From positions 93,825,470-93,889,469 of the forward strand of contig OW121848.1 in NCBI GenBank assembly GCA_933228895.1: 64,000 bases of DNA, in the 5' to 3' direction. This stretch comes from Platycnemis pennipes. Lineage: Eukaryota; Arthropoda; Insecta; Odonata; Platycnemididae. Below, one piece after another: positions 35,025-44,606 of the stretch. The first letter of the stretch is position 1. The number at the start of each line of letters is the position of its first letter. The notes under the pieces are model-generated. The model did no database searches and was not told where the DNA came from. It saw nothing but the letters and a program-made list of their open reading frames with translations. Both the position numbers and the translations under genes were made by a program.

Positions 35025-35547
35025 GTTTCTGAATATTGCCCTAAATCTCGACGGGTCTTCAAGTCCTAATCTAATACATCAATTTCGCATCTAGCGTTTC
35101 TCAGATAAATACTGTATATCTATTAAGCGATATTACGTGCCAGTTACCCTATTTCGTTCCTCATTAACGTGGGCATCTCTCTCGATTAATCTAAACAGTA
35201 TTGTTCCCTTCTCAGCCTCATATCAGTTGGTGCTTGATGTTGTAATTCATTCACGGTGCTACCCGGATGCTTAAGACAAAAAAATTCGAAAATTCATCCT
35301 CAGTTTTCCCACTTACCTTTCGCATACATTCCTTCTCGCACACCTGTTGCGAGGAATGCGGGTTCATCCCGCTAATGCATAATGAGTTGGCTCATAAATT
35401 CAACCATATGGTGTTTGCTTTGGATTAAATGCTTTGCGCTTGTTTGCGCATGAGACATTGCTGACCCTTCCGTAACCCTTGGGTACACAGCCTGTTATTG
35501 GCAAGTTCGGATCGGAAGTGTGAAGAATCTCTCCCTCTCATCACCAT
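35025..35547. other. Unassigned stretch
   Basis: AT-rich, nothing recognised. Confidence 0.35.
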
Positions 35548-35613
35548 TCCTTTCTTGCGTGCTAATCGGGCCCTTCGAAGGAATTGCTATGGCGCGTCGC
35601 GGATGCCGAGGAG
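35548..35613 (+). repeat. 66-bp repeat, copy 2
   Basis: Inverted partner of 33586-33651. Reads FLRANRALRRNCYGASRMPR in the shared frame. It sits at the start of a ~320-base CpG-enriched segment (35560-35870) that ends with a 13-base T run (35847-35859). Flanks of the two copies are unrelated. Confidence 0.8.
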
Positions 35614-35954
35614 CTGAAGTCATCGAACTGGATTCATCCACGTCCGACCTCAGGGCTTTTCGAGTCGCGGGCATGCTGTGCTCGGCCCATCGTCATTTCG
35701 GCAGGCCCTTGAAATGCTCAAGACGTTGGATCCGAGCCAAGACGTTTCTCTCATTGGCGAGATTGTTTTCTTGAGGTTTTCGCGGCGCGAGCCGAGAAGG
35801 TGTGTTTGCTGGATCAGTCCAACAAGTGAATTCGAGAGTGCGAACGTTTTTTTTTTTTTACGGTTCGTGTTCAAGTCCCGAACACGATGGTTCGAATATG
35901 GTGATGGCAGATTGATTTCATCAGTGTGCTGGTTCCTAGTATTTGAAACGGTGT

Positions 35955-36298
35955 TGCTGATGAATGATGAAGATAAAATGGATAGATCGAGTAGCCAACG
36001 AAAAAGTCTTGAGAAGAGTGGAAGGAAAGAAGAGTTCAGTGAATGCTCTTAAAAAGAAGACGGGACAACCTTATCGACCACATCCTGAGGGGTGAATGGT
36101 CTAATGAAGGCAATCGTCAATGGACAAGTGAGTGGGGAGAATGGTGAAGGGAGGCCTCGCATGAAACATATGGAGCAAGTGGAGAAGGATGAGAAAGAGA
36201 TGAATTATAAAAATATGAAGAGGTGAATTGATGGGAGACTCGAGTGAAGAGCTGCCTCAAACTAATCTTAGGGTTATTGGCTAGTGACGATGATAATA
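35955..36298 (+). mobile_element. LINE 3' end, family L1* (+ strand)
   Basis: Read with small frame shifts it gives RRDNLIDHILRG, GLMKAIVNGQVSGENGEGRP and RMKHMEQVEKDEKEMN, the C-terminal region after the reverse transcriptase. It ends in GGGTTATTGGCTAGTGACGATGATAATAA. Same family as 47606-48165 on the other strand. Confidence 0.8.
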
Positions 36299-36545
36299 AC
36301 TGGTCCCTGAAAGAGTGCTGTGTGGAGAACGCTTCAAATTTGGTATCCCGCCCGTCGGGTGGGACATTAAACCTTGTAACCATTGGGGCCTCTCGTTATG
36401 AGTGAGCTGATTCCGTAGTCAGGTTCTACTCCAACCTTCTTCTGTTCTCTGAAAAACCTAGGCCTACGCCCTATTTTCATCCTATTCTCAACTGAACAAG
36501 TGACCTTAGACGCTGGTAGCCTCCTCCAAATAACTAACCAAGGTG
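36299..36545 (+). mobile_element. SINE type A, 5'-truncated
   Basis: Starts in the body: TGGTCCCTGAAAGAGTGCTGTGTGGAGA, CCGTCGGGTGGGACATTAAA, then the longer 3' region ending TCCAAATAACTAACC. Confidence 0.75.
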
Positions 36546-36734
36546 TTCTTGGTGTCTGCCTTTTTCTACATCCCGTAGATTCTAGTTAATTGCATTATTT
36601 TAGGAAGTTTCGTCCCCGCGCTTCAAGGTGCTTTCCCCTTGGCGAAGAAGATTTCCGCCAAAGTTGTTTTGTTTTAATGATTTTAATCGAAAGAGATGGG
36701 GTTGGTACATTGGAGGGGCCAGTATTTGGAACAG

Positions 36735-37070
36735 CGAAGTGGAGGAGTTTTTTCATCCGTATGCCAGGCCATATTTTATTGCTCTGTGGAGAGCACTTCG
36801 TGTGGAATACTCAATCCGCCGAATGGGACGTTAAACCGTGGTCTTCTTGGTGCCTTTCGTTAAGAGTAGGTACATGCTGTCGCAGGGTTTCCCTCCATTC
36901 TTTCTTCGGTCATCGACGAAATCCTACCTATATCCCATGACCTACCTGTTCTTAATTGTATGTAGGCTACTTCCAGGGTTTCGACTTCATTTCCATATTT
37001 CCTTCCCTCCCTACATTTCTGTCTTTTTCTAAATCCTACGTATCCTTGCTGGCGAAAATGACTTAACGGA
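36735..37070 (+). mobile_element. SINE type A
   Basis: CTCTGTGGAGAGCACTTCGT, CCGAATGGGACGTTAAACCG, TCTTGGTGCCTTTCGTTAAG and GGGTTTCCCTCC; end CTGGCGAAAATGACTTAACG. The head is poorly preserved. Confidence 0.75.
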
Positions 37071-37184
37071 AAATATGCCGGACTCGTGAGATTGTACTTC
37101 TTTTTATTCGCCCACTCCTCTTCCTTTTTCGTTTTGTACTATTGGATATCTTTTAATGCTTCATTTGTGGACCTGTGTTAACTT

Positions 37185-37480
37185 TTGGAAGAACCTTTCT
37201 TTTTACTGGAGATCCCAGACTGGCTTGGCGCCTGGACGGTGGGGGTGAAGAATAGGCGTCCATCTGCTGTCTTTATCCAATCAGAGTGCGGTCTAGAATC
37301 CTGTCCGTTCTGGGATTATTCGCAAAGAGCCACCAGGTGTGATGTCATAAGGGCCTTTGAGGTTCGCATTAATATTGGCCCGCATTATACTTCTGTGGAG
37401 AGCATTTCGTGCTGTTGAGTTTCCCCGCTCTCATGCCTTCGAGCTTATGTCCGGGCACGTAATTGATAAGGCGTCCTAAT
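37185..37480. other. Unassigned with SINE type A scrap
   Basis: Only TTCTGTGGAGAGCATTTCGT at about 37391-37410 matches the SINE body. Nothing else is identified. Confidence 0.35.
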
Positions 37481-37539
37481 TCTCGAGTCAAGTACATAGT
37501 ATTATTAGTTATTTGCGGGTTTCTTTCGGCCAAGCGGTG

Positions 37540-38005
37540 TTGACGCGGTTGATCATTGCCGGTTTAGGACGAGATCCGAATGGGGAGGAACCCTGTCGCG
37601 TCATCCAGTCGTTTCAATCAGGGTTCTCCTCGCCCTGGGCCGCGGTCCCCCTTTCGGCGTAGAAGAGAGCCCGTGCTGTGCTCGAGAGCACGGTAGGCCG
37701 CCGCGTACGTTTTTAAAGACTCGCTCGCCGTATCGAAATGCGTCCAACCTTTTGGCGCGTTCCTCCGTGTGCCTCTCGTTCGGGACGGGCCCCTCACACG
37801 CTTCCCGTGCCTTCCAGCCTTTCCTTCTCTGCCCGTCCCCCCCTTTTCCTAGACCCTGAGCGCACTTTTTAGATCCGACCCCGCGTCACCCCTGACAACA
37901 CCTGCCTACCCATCCCTCCGACCGCCCTATCCCGTTTTCTCAAACCTACCTCCCTCCTCCTCACACGCCGCCGGCTCGCACTGAGCATATCTTCCTCAAC
38001 CTCTC
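37540..38005. other. CpG-rich island
   Basis: High G+C with many CpGs (GGGCCGCGGTCCCCC, GTAGGCCGCCGCGTACG), grading into a pyrimidine-rich tract. No protein-like frame. Confidence 0.5.
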
Positions 38006-39554
38006 TTCCTCATTCCCCTGTTCCCCATATCTCCTCATGCCACTCTCCCCTCTCTCCGTCATCCCCCGAACTTCTATATAGCTGCTATCTCCTACCTCGA
38101 CGTGAGGATAAGGGGGATCCATTGACTTCACCGTTTTCGGAATCAACCTCCTGTGTGGCTGAGGTGTTTTTTCATCGTACGTGCATCGTTTTATTGCTAG
38201 ATGCCCAACCATTGGTATCTCGCTATCCCCCGTACTGTACCTCGAGGTAAGTAAACTACAGTCTCGTTGCTGTCACGCCCGTTGAATCAAGAGAAGTTGT
38301 GATAAATTTATCATTTTGTATTTGGCAAACTTAAGCAATTTTCATCCGAACGTAAATTTGTTGGTTAAGATGCTAGGTCATCAGGCGATATGTTGATATA
38401 CACGGCATCCAAGAAGGGGAAGCCAGAGAACTTACTGCGTTGAAAGATTGTGTATTGGCTAGTGAAGATGAATAGCATATCTCAGAGATTATGAAATGGT
38501 TCCGGAGAAAGTTGAAAAGTTTTTCAGTCGTTTCACAGCGTTTTTTTTGTGACTTTGGGATGTAATAATTCGTGCTTCTATTATATCTCCTCAATTTCGA
38601 TAAGAGTATGATCGTGCGTGATATATGGTTAATTAGAAATGTTGTCTTGCAGGAGAAGAGAGAATTAGTGGAAATTTGAAGCTTGTAGGTTGAGCATGGG
38701 TAAAAAAGTATAATCCCTGTACCTGGATGAAGTCGTCTGTCGGTCATTGAATTGAAGGCCCAATGAAACGAATGAATTCATTAATTGTCCTCTTTTAGTT
38801 TTCCCTCATAAGCATTGCGCCATTATTCTTCGTCGAATGCATTTAGTATGAACTTCTAACGCCGATTCTCAATTTCTGAAAACACGGCCGTTTTTATTTA
38901 GGCTATGGCTACGATTTATGGAGTGAATAGGAATTTATTCTAATGCAATTGAGGTGCACTTTTAGTCCTGAACTTTCGAGTTTAACTTCCTGTAATTCAT
39001 CCCCTCTTATTTTCTCGGGAATCATCCTCAATTTTCACCTATTGAAAAAAATAATGGGGTATATTTTTTTAGCGTCGCGATGTTCAAGTCATAGGAACTG
39101 ACACTCGTGGTATATTCTTTAAACTTGACAGCCACTTCTTTCCTTGTTTCGCATACTTTTAATTTTCGTAAGTCTCCTGCTTTACATTGATGTTTTTTTC
39201 TCTGCTCATCTCATCACCCTACCTACTTGTAAATTTAAGTAATAGGAGTTCCTCAATGAAAGCTAGTGATTGATTTACTTATTTACTCTCTCCTGTAAAT
39301 ATTTCTCTTCCTATGTATTTCAGTGTAATGGCCACCTACCTAATTTAGCAATTATCTGTTGTACTTCCCTTGTATATTTGCTGTATTTGAATATCCTGTG
39401 TTGTAAGTTATCAGTTCCTTCCATACACAGTCAGTTGTCACCGCTCATTTATTCCTATTTTCTCTTAAATATCTTTTTTAATGGCACTGTCAGTATTCCT
39501 ATATACTCATATTCTGGTTTAATATCAACTCTAACCCCCTGTTTAAAAAGACTG
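38006..39554. other. Unassigned stretch
   Basis: Short open frames on both strands, none with motifs. Confidence 0.35.
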
Positions 39555-39765
39555 CACCTATGCTAGGATCGGAATTCGAACCCGTGACCTTTGTGTTCCC
39601 AGGCCTGACTTGTTTACCGTGGCCGATCTTGCGAGTATGAATCCCACCTTTGGCATGGAAGCTGTAGTCGTCTTAGAATTAAGTCAGACGGTGCGACATA
39701 GCCTCAGCCGTTGGGAGCACACGATAGTCGAATTCTACCACTACGGTTGCTTTGAGCGATGATCT
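39555..39765. mobile_element. SINE type B, with two opposed heads
   Basis: A - strand B box (CACGGGTTCGAATTCCGATC) at 39563-39582 and a + strand head starting TTTACCGTGGCCGATCTTGC and ending GAGTATGAATCCCACC. The body has GCGACATAGCCTCAGCCGTT and GGGAGCACACGATAG, as in 725-862. Confidence 0.65.
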
Positions 39766-39909
39766 TTTAGAGAACTTTGCGTTGTTGACCACGTGAGCGA
39801 CAACACGGAAAAAGGATCCATGATCCCGCCCTTGCTGCGATGAACGGAGAGAGAGGAAGAGAAGCCCATGCATCCCCACCCATTCTTCAATGGAACTCGA
39901 GTTTCGTTA

Positions 39910-39932
39910 GTGCGTGTGTGTGTGTGTGTTTG
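39910..39932. repeat. (GT)n microsatellite
   Basis: About 10 GT units. A (CGG)5-like run follows at 40163-40180 inside the next CpG-rich island. Confidence 0.9.
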
Positions 39933-40139
39933 GTTGGCGTAATAAAAAAAGTTAAAGCGAAAAGTTTGTCCCTCCCTGTATCCGTGTGTGGATTCATCCC
40001 GATCGGTGGTGCGTAGATCGGTGTTACGGGGGCCCGAAAGAGTCATCCCCATCGCACGAGCGGACCGATTCATGATTTTAATTTCGTCCTTGATCTACAG
40101 CGTGAATAAGCTTTTAGAAGTGAGCTGACGAATCAACCT

Positions 40140-40505
40140 TGAGAGCGAGGCGAAGGAGTCATTGCGGCGGCGGCGGCGGTTCGTAGAAGCACAACCTGGA
40201 TATTCCGGGAAAGGCGCTCGGCTTCCAACCTTTGCCTCGAGTGAGTGCGTGCGTGGGAGGGCGCGGGTGTGGGCCGGGCTCCGCGCTCATCTTACCGAGC
40301 CTGCTTTCAGGGGTAGCGCTCTTTGATCGCGCGTGGCTGTTCTCAAGACCTCGCATTCAACCTCGTCACAGGATTCTTGGGAAGGATTCTTCTTTTAGTA
40401 ATCTGTGCATGTGGACACTCTTTGTGGAAGTGCAGGGACGGATTGGATTGGGTATTGTTCGTATTGGCCCAAGCGGGTAGGAAACTTTCTATTCGCGCGC
40501 GGTTG
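40140..40505. other. CpG-rich island with CGG repeat
   Basis: CpG-dense, starting with the CGG repeat at 40163-40180. Overlapping frames on both strands look fortuitous. Possible promoter or 5' exon. Confidence 0.5.
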
Positions 40506-40848
40506 AGACCTAAGGATTAAGTGACGTAAAAATCAGATTTCAGATTTTTTCCGAATGGACCGTCATCTAAAAAGGAATCCATCTCAAATAGTGTAGCAAG
40601 GGCTGAATCTTCACCATATATACACTACTCTTATTCTTAAAAAGTATTACTAACTACTAAACTCGAAGTAAAGCAATAAAAAAAAGATCTAGAGAGCGGA
40701 GCAAGCATACATAAACTTGCTGTTAGTTAGGTTAGCTAAAATACATTATACCGACTTGCAATTATCTAGGCTACCTATTGATAAACTTGTGTGCATATTA
40801 TTATTCGAGACTATTCAGTTCGTTAATAGTTCGAGGGAAGAAAGACAT

Positions 40849-40940
40849 CTTAAATCTGTCGGTTCGGTAGTAAATTTTCCTAATTTAATGATCACTTAAA
40901 TCTGTCGGTTCGGTAGTAAATTTTCCTAATTTAATGATCA
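40849..40940. repeat. Perfect 46-bp tandem duplication
   Basis: 40849-40894 and 40895-40940 are identical (starting CTTAAATCTGTCGGTTCGGT). Zero divergence suggests a recent event. Confidence 0.95.
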
Positions 40941-41139
40941 TGATATACCTAGTCTAGCATAGTAAGTTCACCAAAACTTTGTTTAGCCATATGTATTTGG
41001 AACTTGTACATGTTCAAACAATAAATATTTACCCGTTAATTACATTACATCTACAGGCGTATTTTGCTCCCTGTAGTTGCTGACGTTATCCCTTTATATA
41101 ACCCGAACTTAATCTCACGTTGATTGGAAACAGATGCTC

Positions 41140-41222
41140 GAAGTAACATTCGGACCCGCGACATCCGGATTGCCAGACCGGTGCTTTACCGGCCTGACTA
41201 CCGTGGCCACCGCGGCCTGCTC
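41140..41222 (-). mobile_element. tRNA-derived SINE head, type C
   Basis: The - strand reads GGCCGCGGTGGCCACGGTAG, TCAGGCCGGTAAAGCACCGG, then a B-box-like GCGGGTCCGAATG. Shares the GGCCGCGGTGG start with 28127. No acceptor stem, so not a tRNA gene. Confidence 0.7.
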
Positions 41223-41269
41223 CTTTTAATTATAAATATATATCCAGTAAAGTTGTGTCCAACCCGAAG

Positions 41270-41512
41270 AAGGTGAAGGTAGAGCTCACCCAATAATTGG
41301 CCTGTGAAATCCTCACATTCAGAGTACCTTTCCCTGGGCCACCTGCGATTTCCTACGAAGTTCTGACAAGCAGAAAATCGAATTGTGGGGAAAATCGAAG
41401 CGTGGATTTTAGGTGGGGGTGTCCAGAAAGGCTCTTAGAGCCCGGGATTTGAACCGGGGCCCTCTGGTCAGCAGCTCAGCGCCATACCCTCTAGGCCACA
41501 ACGAACCCTTTC
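41270..41512 (-). mobile_element. SINE type D
   Basis: The - strand head has GTGGCCTAGAGGGTATGGCG and B box CCCCGGTTCAAATCCCGGG. The body (on +) has GGCCACCTGCGATTTCCTAC, AAGCAGAAAATCGAATTG and CACATTCAGAGTA. A second copy lies at 50855-51045. Confidence 0.8.
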
Positions 41513-41654
41513 AATTATTGTCTTTTAAATCCCGATCGCTCCGCCACTCAACGAGCACCGTTTAGGTTGGTTCGTCCGCCCCGTCCTCTCCATGACATCA
41601 ATTTCTCTCTTTCCATTCGCTATTTCGAGATGGAAGATCTGGGCGATATGGTGA

Positions 41655-41970
41655 TGGAGGTACCGGCTTCCCTTCCCTAGGGCCGGGTTTCGAGTTCCGG
41701 CAGGGCTATAAGCTTTCTATGGATTCCTTCACCCTACTGGGACGCCGTTTAGGGAGCACTGTAAATTCTGCGTCCCTATCAGTCGGATGGGACGTTAAAT
41801 CGTGGACCCTTTGGCACTTGTCGGACTAGAGCATGCTAATGCCGACGACGGGGTTCCCTCCCCCCTCCTCCGCTCCCTAGCATCGTACCTGCTTCCAATC
41901 ATTCACCTTTCCTCCGTGATACAAACGGCCGCGTCCCAATCGCTCCCCTAAGTAACAGCAGCCAGTACAA
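41655..41970 (+). mobile_element. SINE type A
   Basis: Head TATGGTGATGGAGGTACCGG, B box CGGGTTTCGAGTTCCGG; body AGTCGGATGGGACGTTAAAT, CATGCTAATGCCGACGACGG and GTTCCCTCCCCCC; ends near CTCCCCTAAGTAACAGCAGC. Confidence 0.85.
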
Positions 41971-42054
41971 TGGAATGTGAAAGTCGTGCATAATGTGGAA
42001 GTAGTTTAAAGCTGCACTCTCTCCCGGTTAAATAGCAACGAAAATAAGGCATTT

Positions 42055-42445
42055 AAGGGACGCGTCGCGCCAAGTGGCGTCGCGGCGACGTTAGGTGACA
42101 CCCAGCCACCTCCCAGCCCCGCACCACGGGTCTCCGGTGCATTGTTTGGTTCTCCCTGTGGGACGTGTTTTATTTTATATTTTTATTCCCGTTCGTCGGA
42201 CGACGTCCTCTCTCAAGAATGGCGTGCGGTGGGAGAAGGGAAAGGTGGGGAGCGGCTTGAGGCGTCGAGGTGTGGTGGCGGTAGGGAAGGCATATGTGCA
42301 GCTTGCCTCGGCGGTTGACAGCTGCAAAACAGAAACTGGCTCTCTCCCTTTTCCTCCTCCCTCCCTTGCTCACCTCTCACAACTCTCACCGAAAATTCAA
42401 CTACGCGTCGTCCTCCCGAGCTGTCGTCTCGGTTCGCTAACTACT
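42055..42445. other. CpG-rich island
   Basis: GCGTCGCGCCAAGTGGCGTCGCGGCGACG near 42061 and G-rich words to 42290. The nearest well-defined island but one upstream of the Cdk4 exon. A + frame of 149 codons overlaps it without motifs. Confidence 0.5.
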
Positions 42446-42735
42446 GCGCCATTAACTAGAATGTATGATTATTTCTCCTATTCTAATACATCGTTTTCAA
42501 TCATTTTTGAAATTTGTTTTCTAAAACAAACTTTCCAAAACTAATGAGCGCGGACGTGCCTCCACTCTAAATTTTGGCTAGGGCCGTGTCCTTTTTTGAC
42601 GTGTTTCGGTGCGTGTGCCTTCGTATCTTAGGGCAGGCGGTCTCTATTGGAATTCTCCGTGTCATGATACTTCATAACGACTCTGTTATTGTGGAAAAAT
42701 AACCGACCAAAGAAAGGTGAAACAGTGAAGACCTT

Positions 42736-43004
42736 TCATTCATGGTGGTTCAGGAAGTGAGGCAGTTGGAGGAAATCAGGGGGGAGGGTTGATGGATGGA
42801 ACAAGTGAAAAAGGTCGGTGCGACACTTAAGGTTATAATTGAAGGAATAATGCGACGGAGAGCGAGGTAAAGGACACGCATTTTCGATAGGATGTTTGGA
42901 GGTTGGAAGGATCCTGATTACGAGTCTGGTAGATACGTTCAAAAATGTGGATAGGGACATTGAAGCCTACCGTAATTGTTAGGGAATCAATGATATTATA
43001 AGGG
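42736..43004 (+). other. Possible LINE-tail remnant
   Basis: AAGTGAGGCAGTTGGAGGAA, GATGGATGGAACAAGTGAAA and GATAGGATGTTTGGAGG recall worn LINE C-terminal coding sequence, but I cannot reconstruct a convincing frame. Confidence 0.3.
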
Positions 43005-43350
43005 TAAGTAAATAAATTACGTAGCGCTTAAAGGGGGGTCGGGCCAACCGTATCGATGCTTGAATGACAGGGAGTGGGGCCGATTCAGCTTTCCTTTAAG
43101 CTCAAAGTAAGGGGCACTAAAAATCTTTTTCAAGTAATAGTAATGATGCACATAAGAGTTAGCGAAATGATAATAGCATTGAGAAATAAATGAAGTATTC
43201 ATAAGGAATATCGCCCTGTTCAAAGAACAAAATGGGGTTCATAGGTGGCGTTGCGTGATTTAAGTGGTGGTCCAAATTAAGTCAGGAGTGTTACAGGAGA
43301 GACAAGGGTGAAAGTGGACAACGAGCGTTACGCAATGTATTGATACCCCA
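43005..43350. mobile_element. MITE 'ACGTAACGC' type, intact copy
   Basis: Ends AATTACGTAGCGC and the reverse complement GCGTTACGCAATGTA form the inverted repeat. Internal GGGTCGGGCCAACCG and TTCATAGGTGGCGTTGCGTG match the split copy at 12358-14350. Confidence 0.72.
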
Positions 43351-43489
43351 GAGATATTCTCTCCCTCTCGGTACTTACACGTGTGACGTATGATCTTGTT
43401 CATCGCCATATTTTCAAGATTGAGCACGTGTGTTTTGTGTGTTCTGTGTGCAGCAATCCAGTTTGCGTCACTCGTGGATCACCTGAATT

Positions 43490-43790
43490 TGATCGTGGCG
43501 TCTTCCTACGCTCCTACCCCGTCCACTCTTCTTCGTACCCCTCTCTCTCTCTGCCGACATTTCCGTGGCCCGGTGCACGTGGTGGGCCCGGGTACTAAAG
43601 ATCTCCGGGGTCGATGGAAGAGGCCTCGAGGCAGGGAAAGGCCCGACATGTGCGCGCGGAAAGGAAGTGAGCATCGCTGGGCGGCCTATATTTCGGGAGT
43701 AAGGCGGAAGTACGGCGGCACACGGTTCCTGCCGACGCCGTTACATTCGGCCGAGTTATTCGGCGACCGACGCCTAAATTCATTTGCATT
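43490..43790. other. CpG-rich patch
   Basis: GC-rich with GGTGGGCCCGGGTAC and GGCGGCACACGG. The nearest island upstream of the Cdk4 exons (7.5 kb). No convincing gene. Confidence 0.45.
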
Positions 43791-43795
43791 TAAGA

Positions 43796-44045
43796 AGTGG
43801 AGGAAGAGTGGAGAGAAACCAAGCGTCGGCGTTAGCCTACACATTCTGAGAGACGTCTATGGGACCTTGCCTTAACGTCCCATAGTCGATGGACTGACTA
43901 TTGAACGTGGGCTTAACACCGCACTTAGTAGGGACCAGTATTTCACTGAAAATTCTGGCTCTGTTTGGACTCGAACTCGGCCTCTCGGGATGGGAACCCT
44001 GTAATCCTGCCACAACAGCTACACAATCCCCAGATCCCTCCCGGT
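43796..44045 (-). mobile_element. SINE type A (reverse orientation)
   Basis: On + it starts AGAGTGGAGAGAAACCAAGCGTCGGCGTTAGCC and passes TTAACGTCCCATAGTCGATG. The B box on - is CGAGTTCGAGTCC (about 43968-43980). Confidence 0.82.
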
Positions 44046-44301
44046 AAGGCCCTGGGAATTTAAAATGGCTTTCAAAGATGTCGGCGGACTGAAAAATCCG
44101 TGGCGATCGCTCTTTTTCACATGAAAACGTGGGAAACATAAATAATCAGTCAGGAAACTCGCCGATTTAAGCGTATGAAATCTTTTTTAACATCTCAGAA
44201 TTAATAATGGATGATTTGGTGCCACATTGGGGTGACATTCTTTAATAGCAGGCGTATACATATCGGTGGAAATCAATATTTATTTTAGGGGTGGGGTTTT
44301 T

Positions 44302-44606
44302 GTGATGGCTAGATTGCCTACTGACCTCCTATCCCCAAGGCCCGGTATCGAGTCCAGCCTGTGTCAGATTTGTCATCGATGATCCGGTCCAATGGTGCCT
44401 TATGGAGAGAGCACTTCGAGTCCAGTTCTCCGTCCGTCAGATGGGATGTGAAACCCTGGGATACTTGTGTTAGGAGCCGGCTGATACCGACGACGGGTTC
44501 CTCTCCACTTTTCCACCGTTCCCTGAAAACAATTCCCACCTCGTGGCTATCTTAAATGGCTCAAATGATCTCAATTGTCGGTCTCCTCCCCAAATAACTA
44601 CTAAAA
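44302..44606 (+). mobile_element. SINE type A, full length
   Basis: Head GTGATGGCTAGATTGCCTAC, B-box-like GGTATCGAGTCC; body GAGCACTTCGAGTCCAGTTC, CCGTCAGATGGGATGTGAAA and ACCGACGACGGGTTCCTCTC; 3' end TGATCTCAATTGTCGGTCTC, then CCAAATAACTACTA. A good reference copy for the 3' end. Confidence 0.85.

Noticed and set aside
41140..41222. tRNA gene candidate (also at 9034, 28127, 31110, 61325)
   Set aside because: A and B boxes are visible, but acceptor and anticodon stems do not pair and SINE bodies follow; treated as SINE heads.
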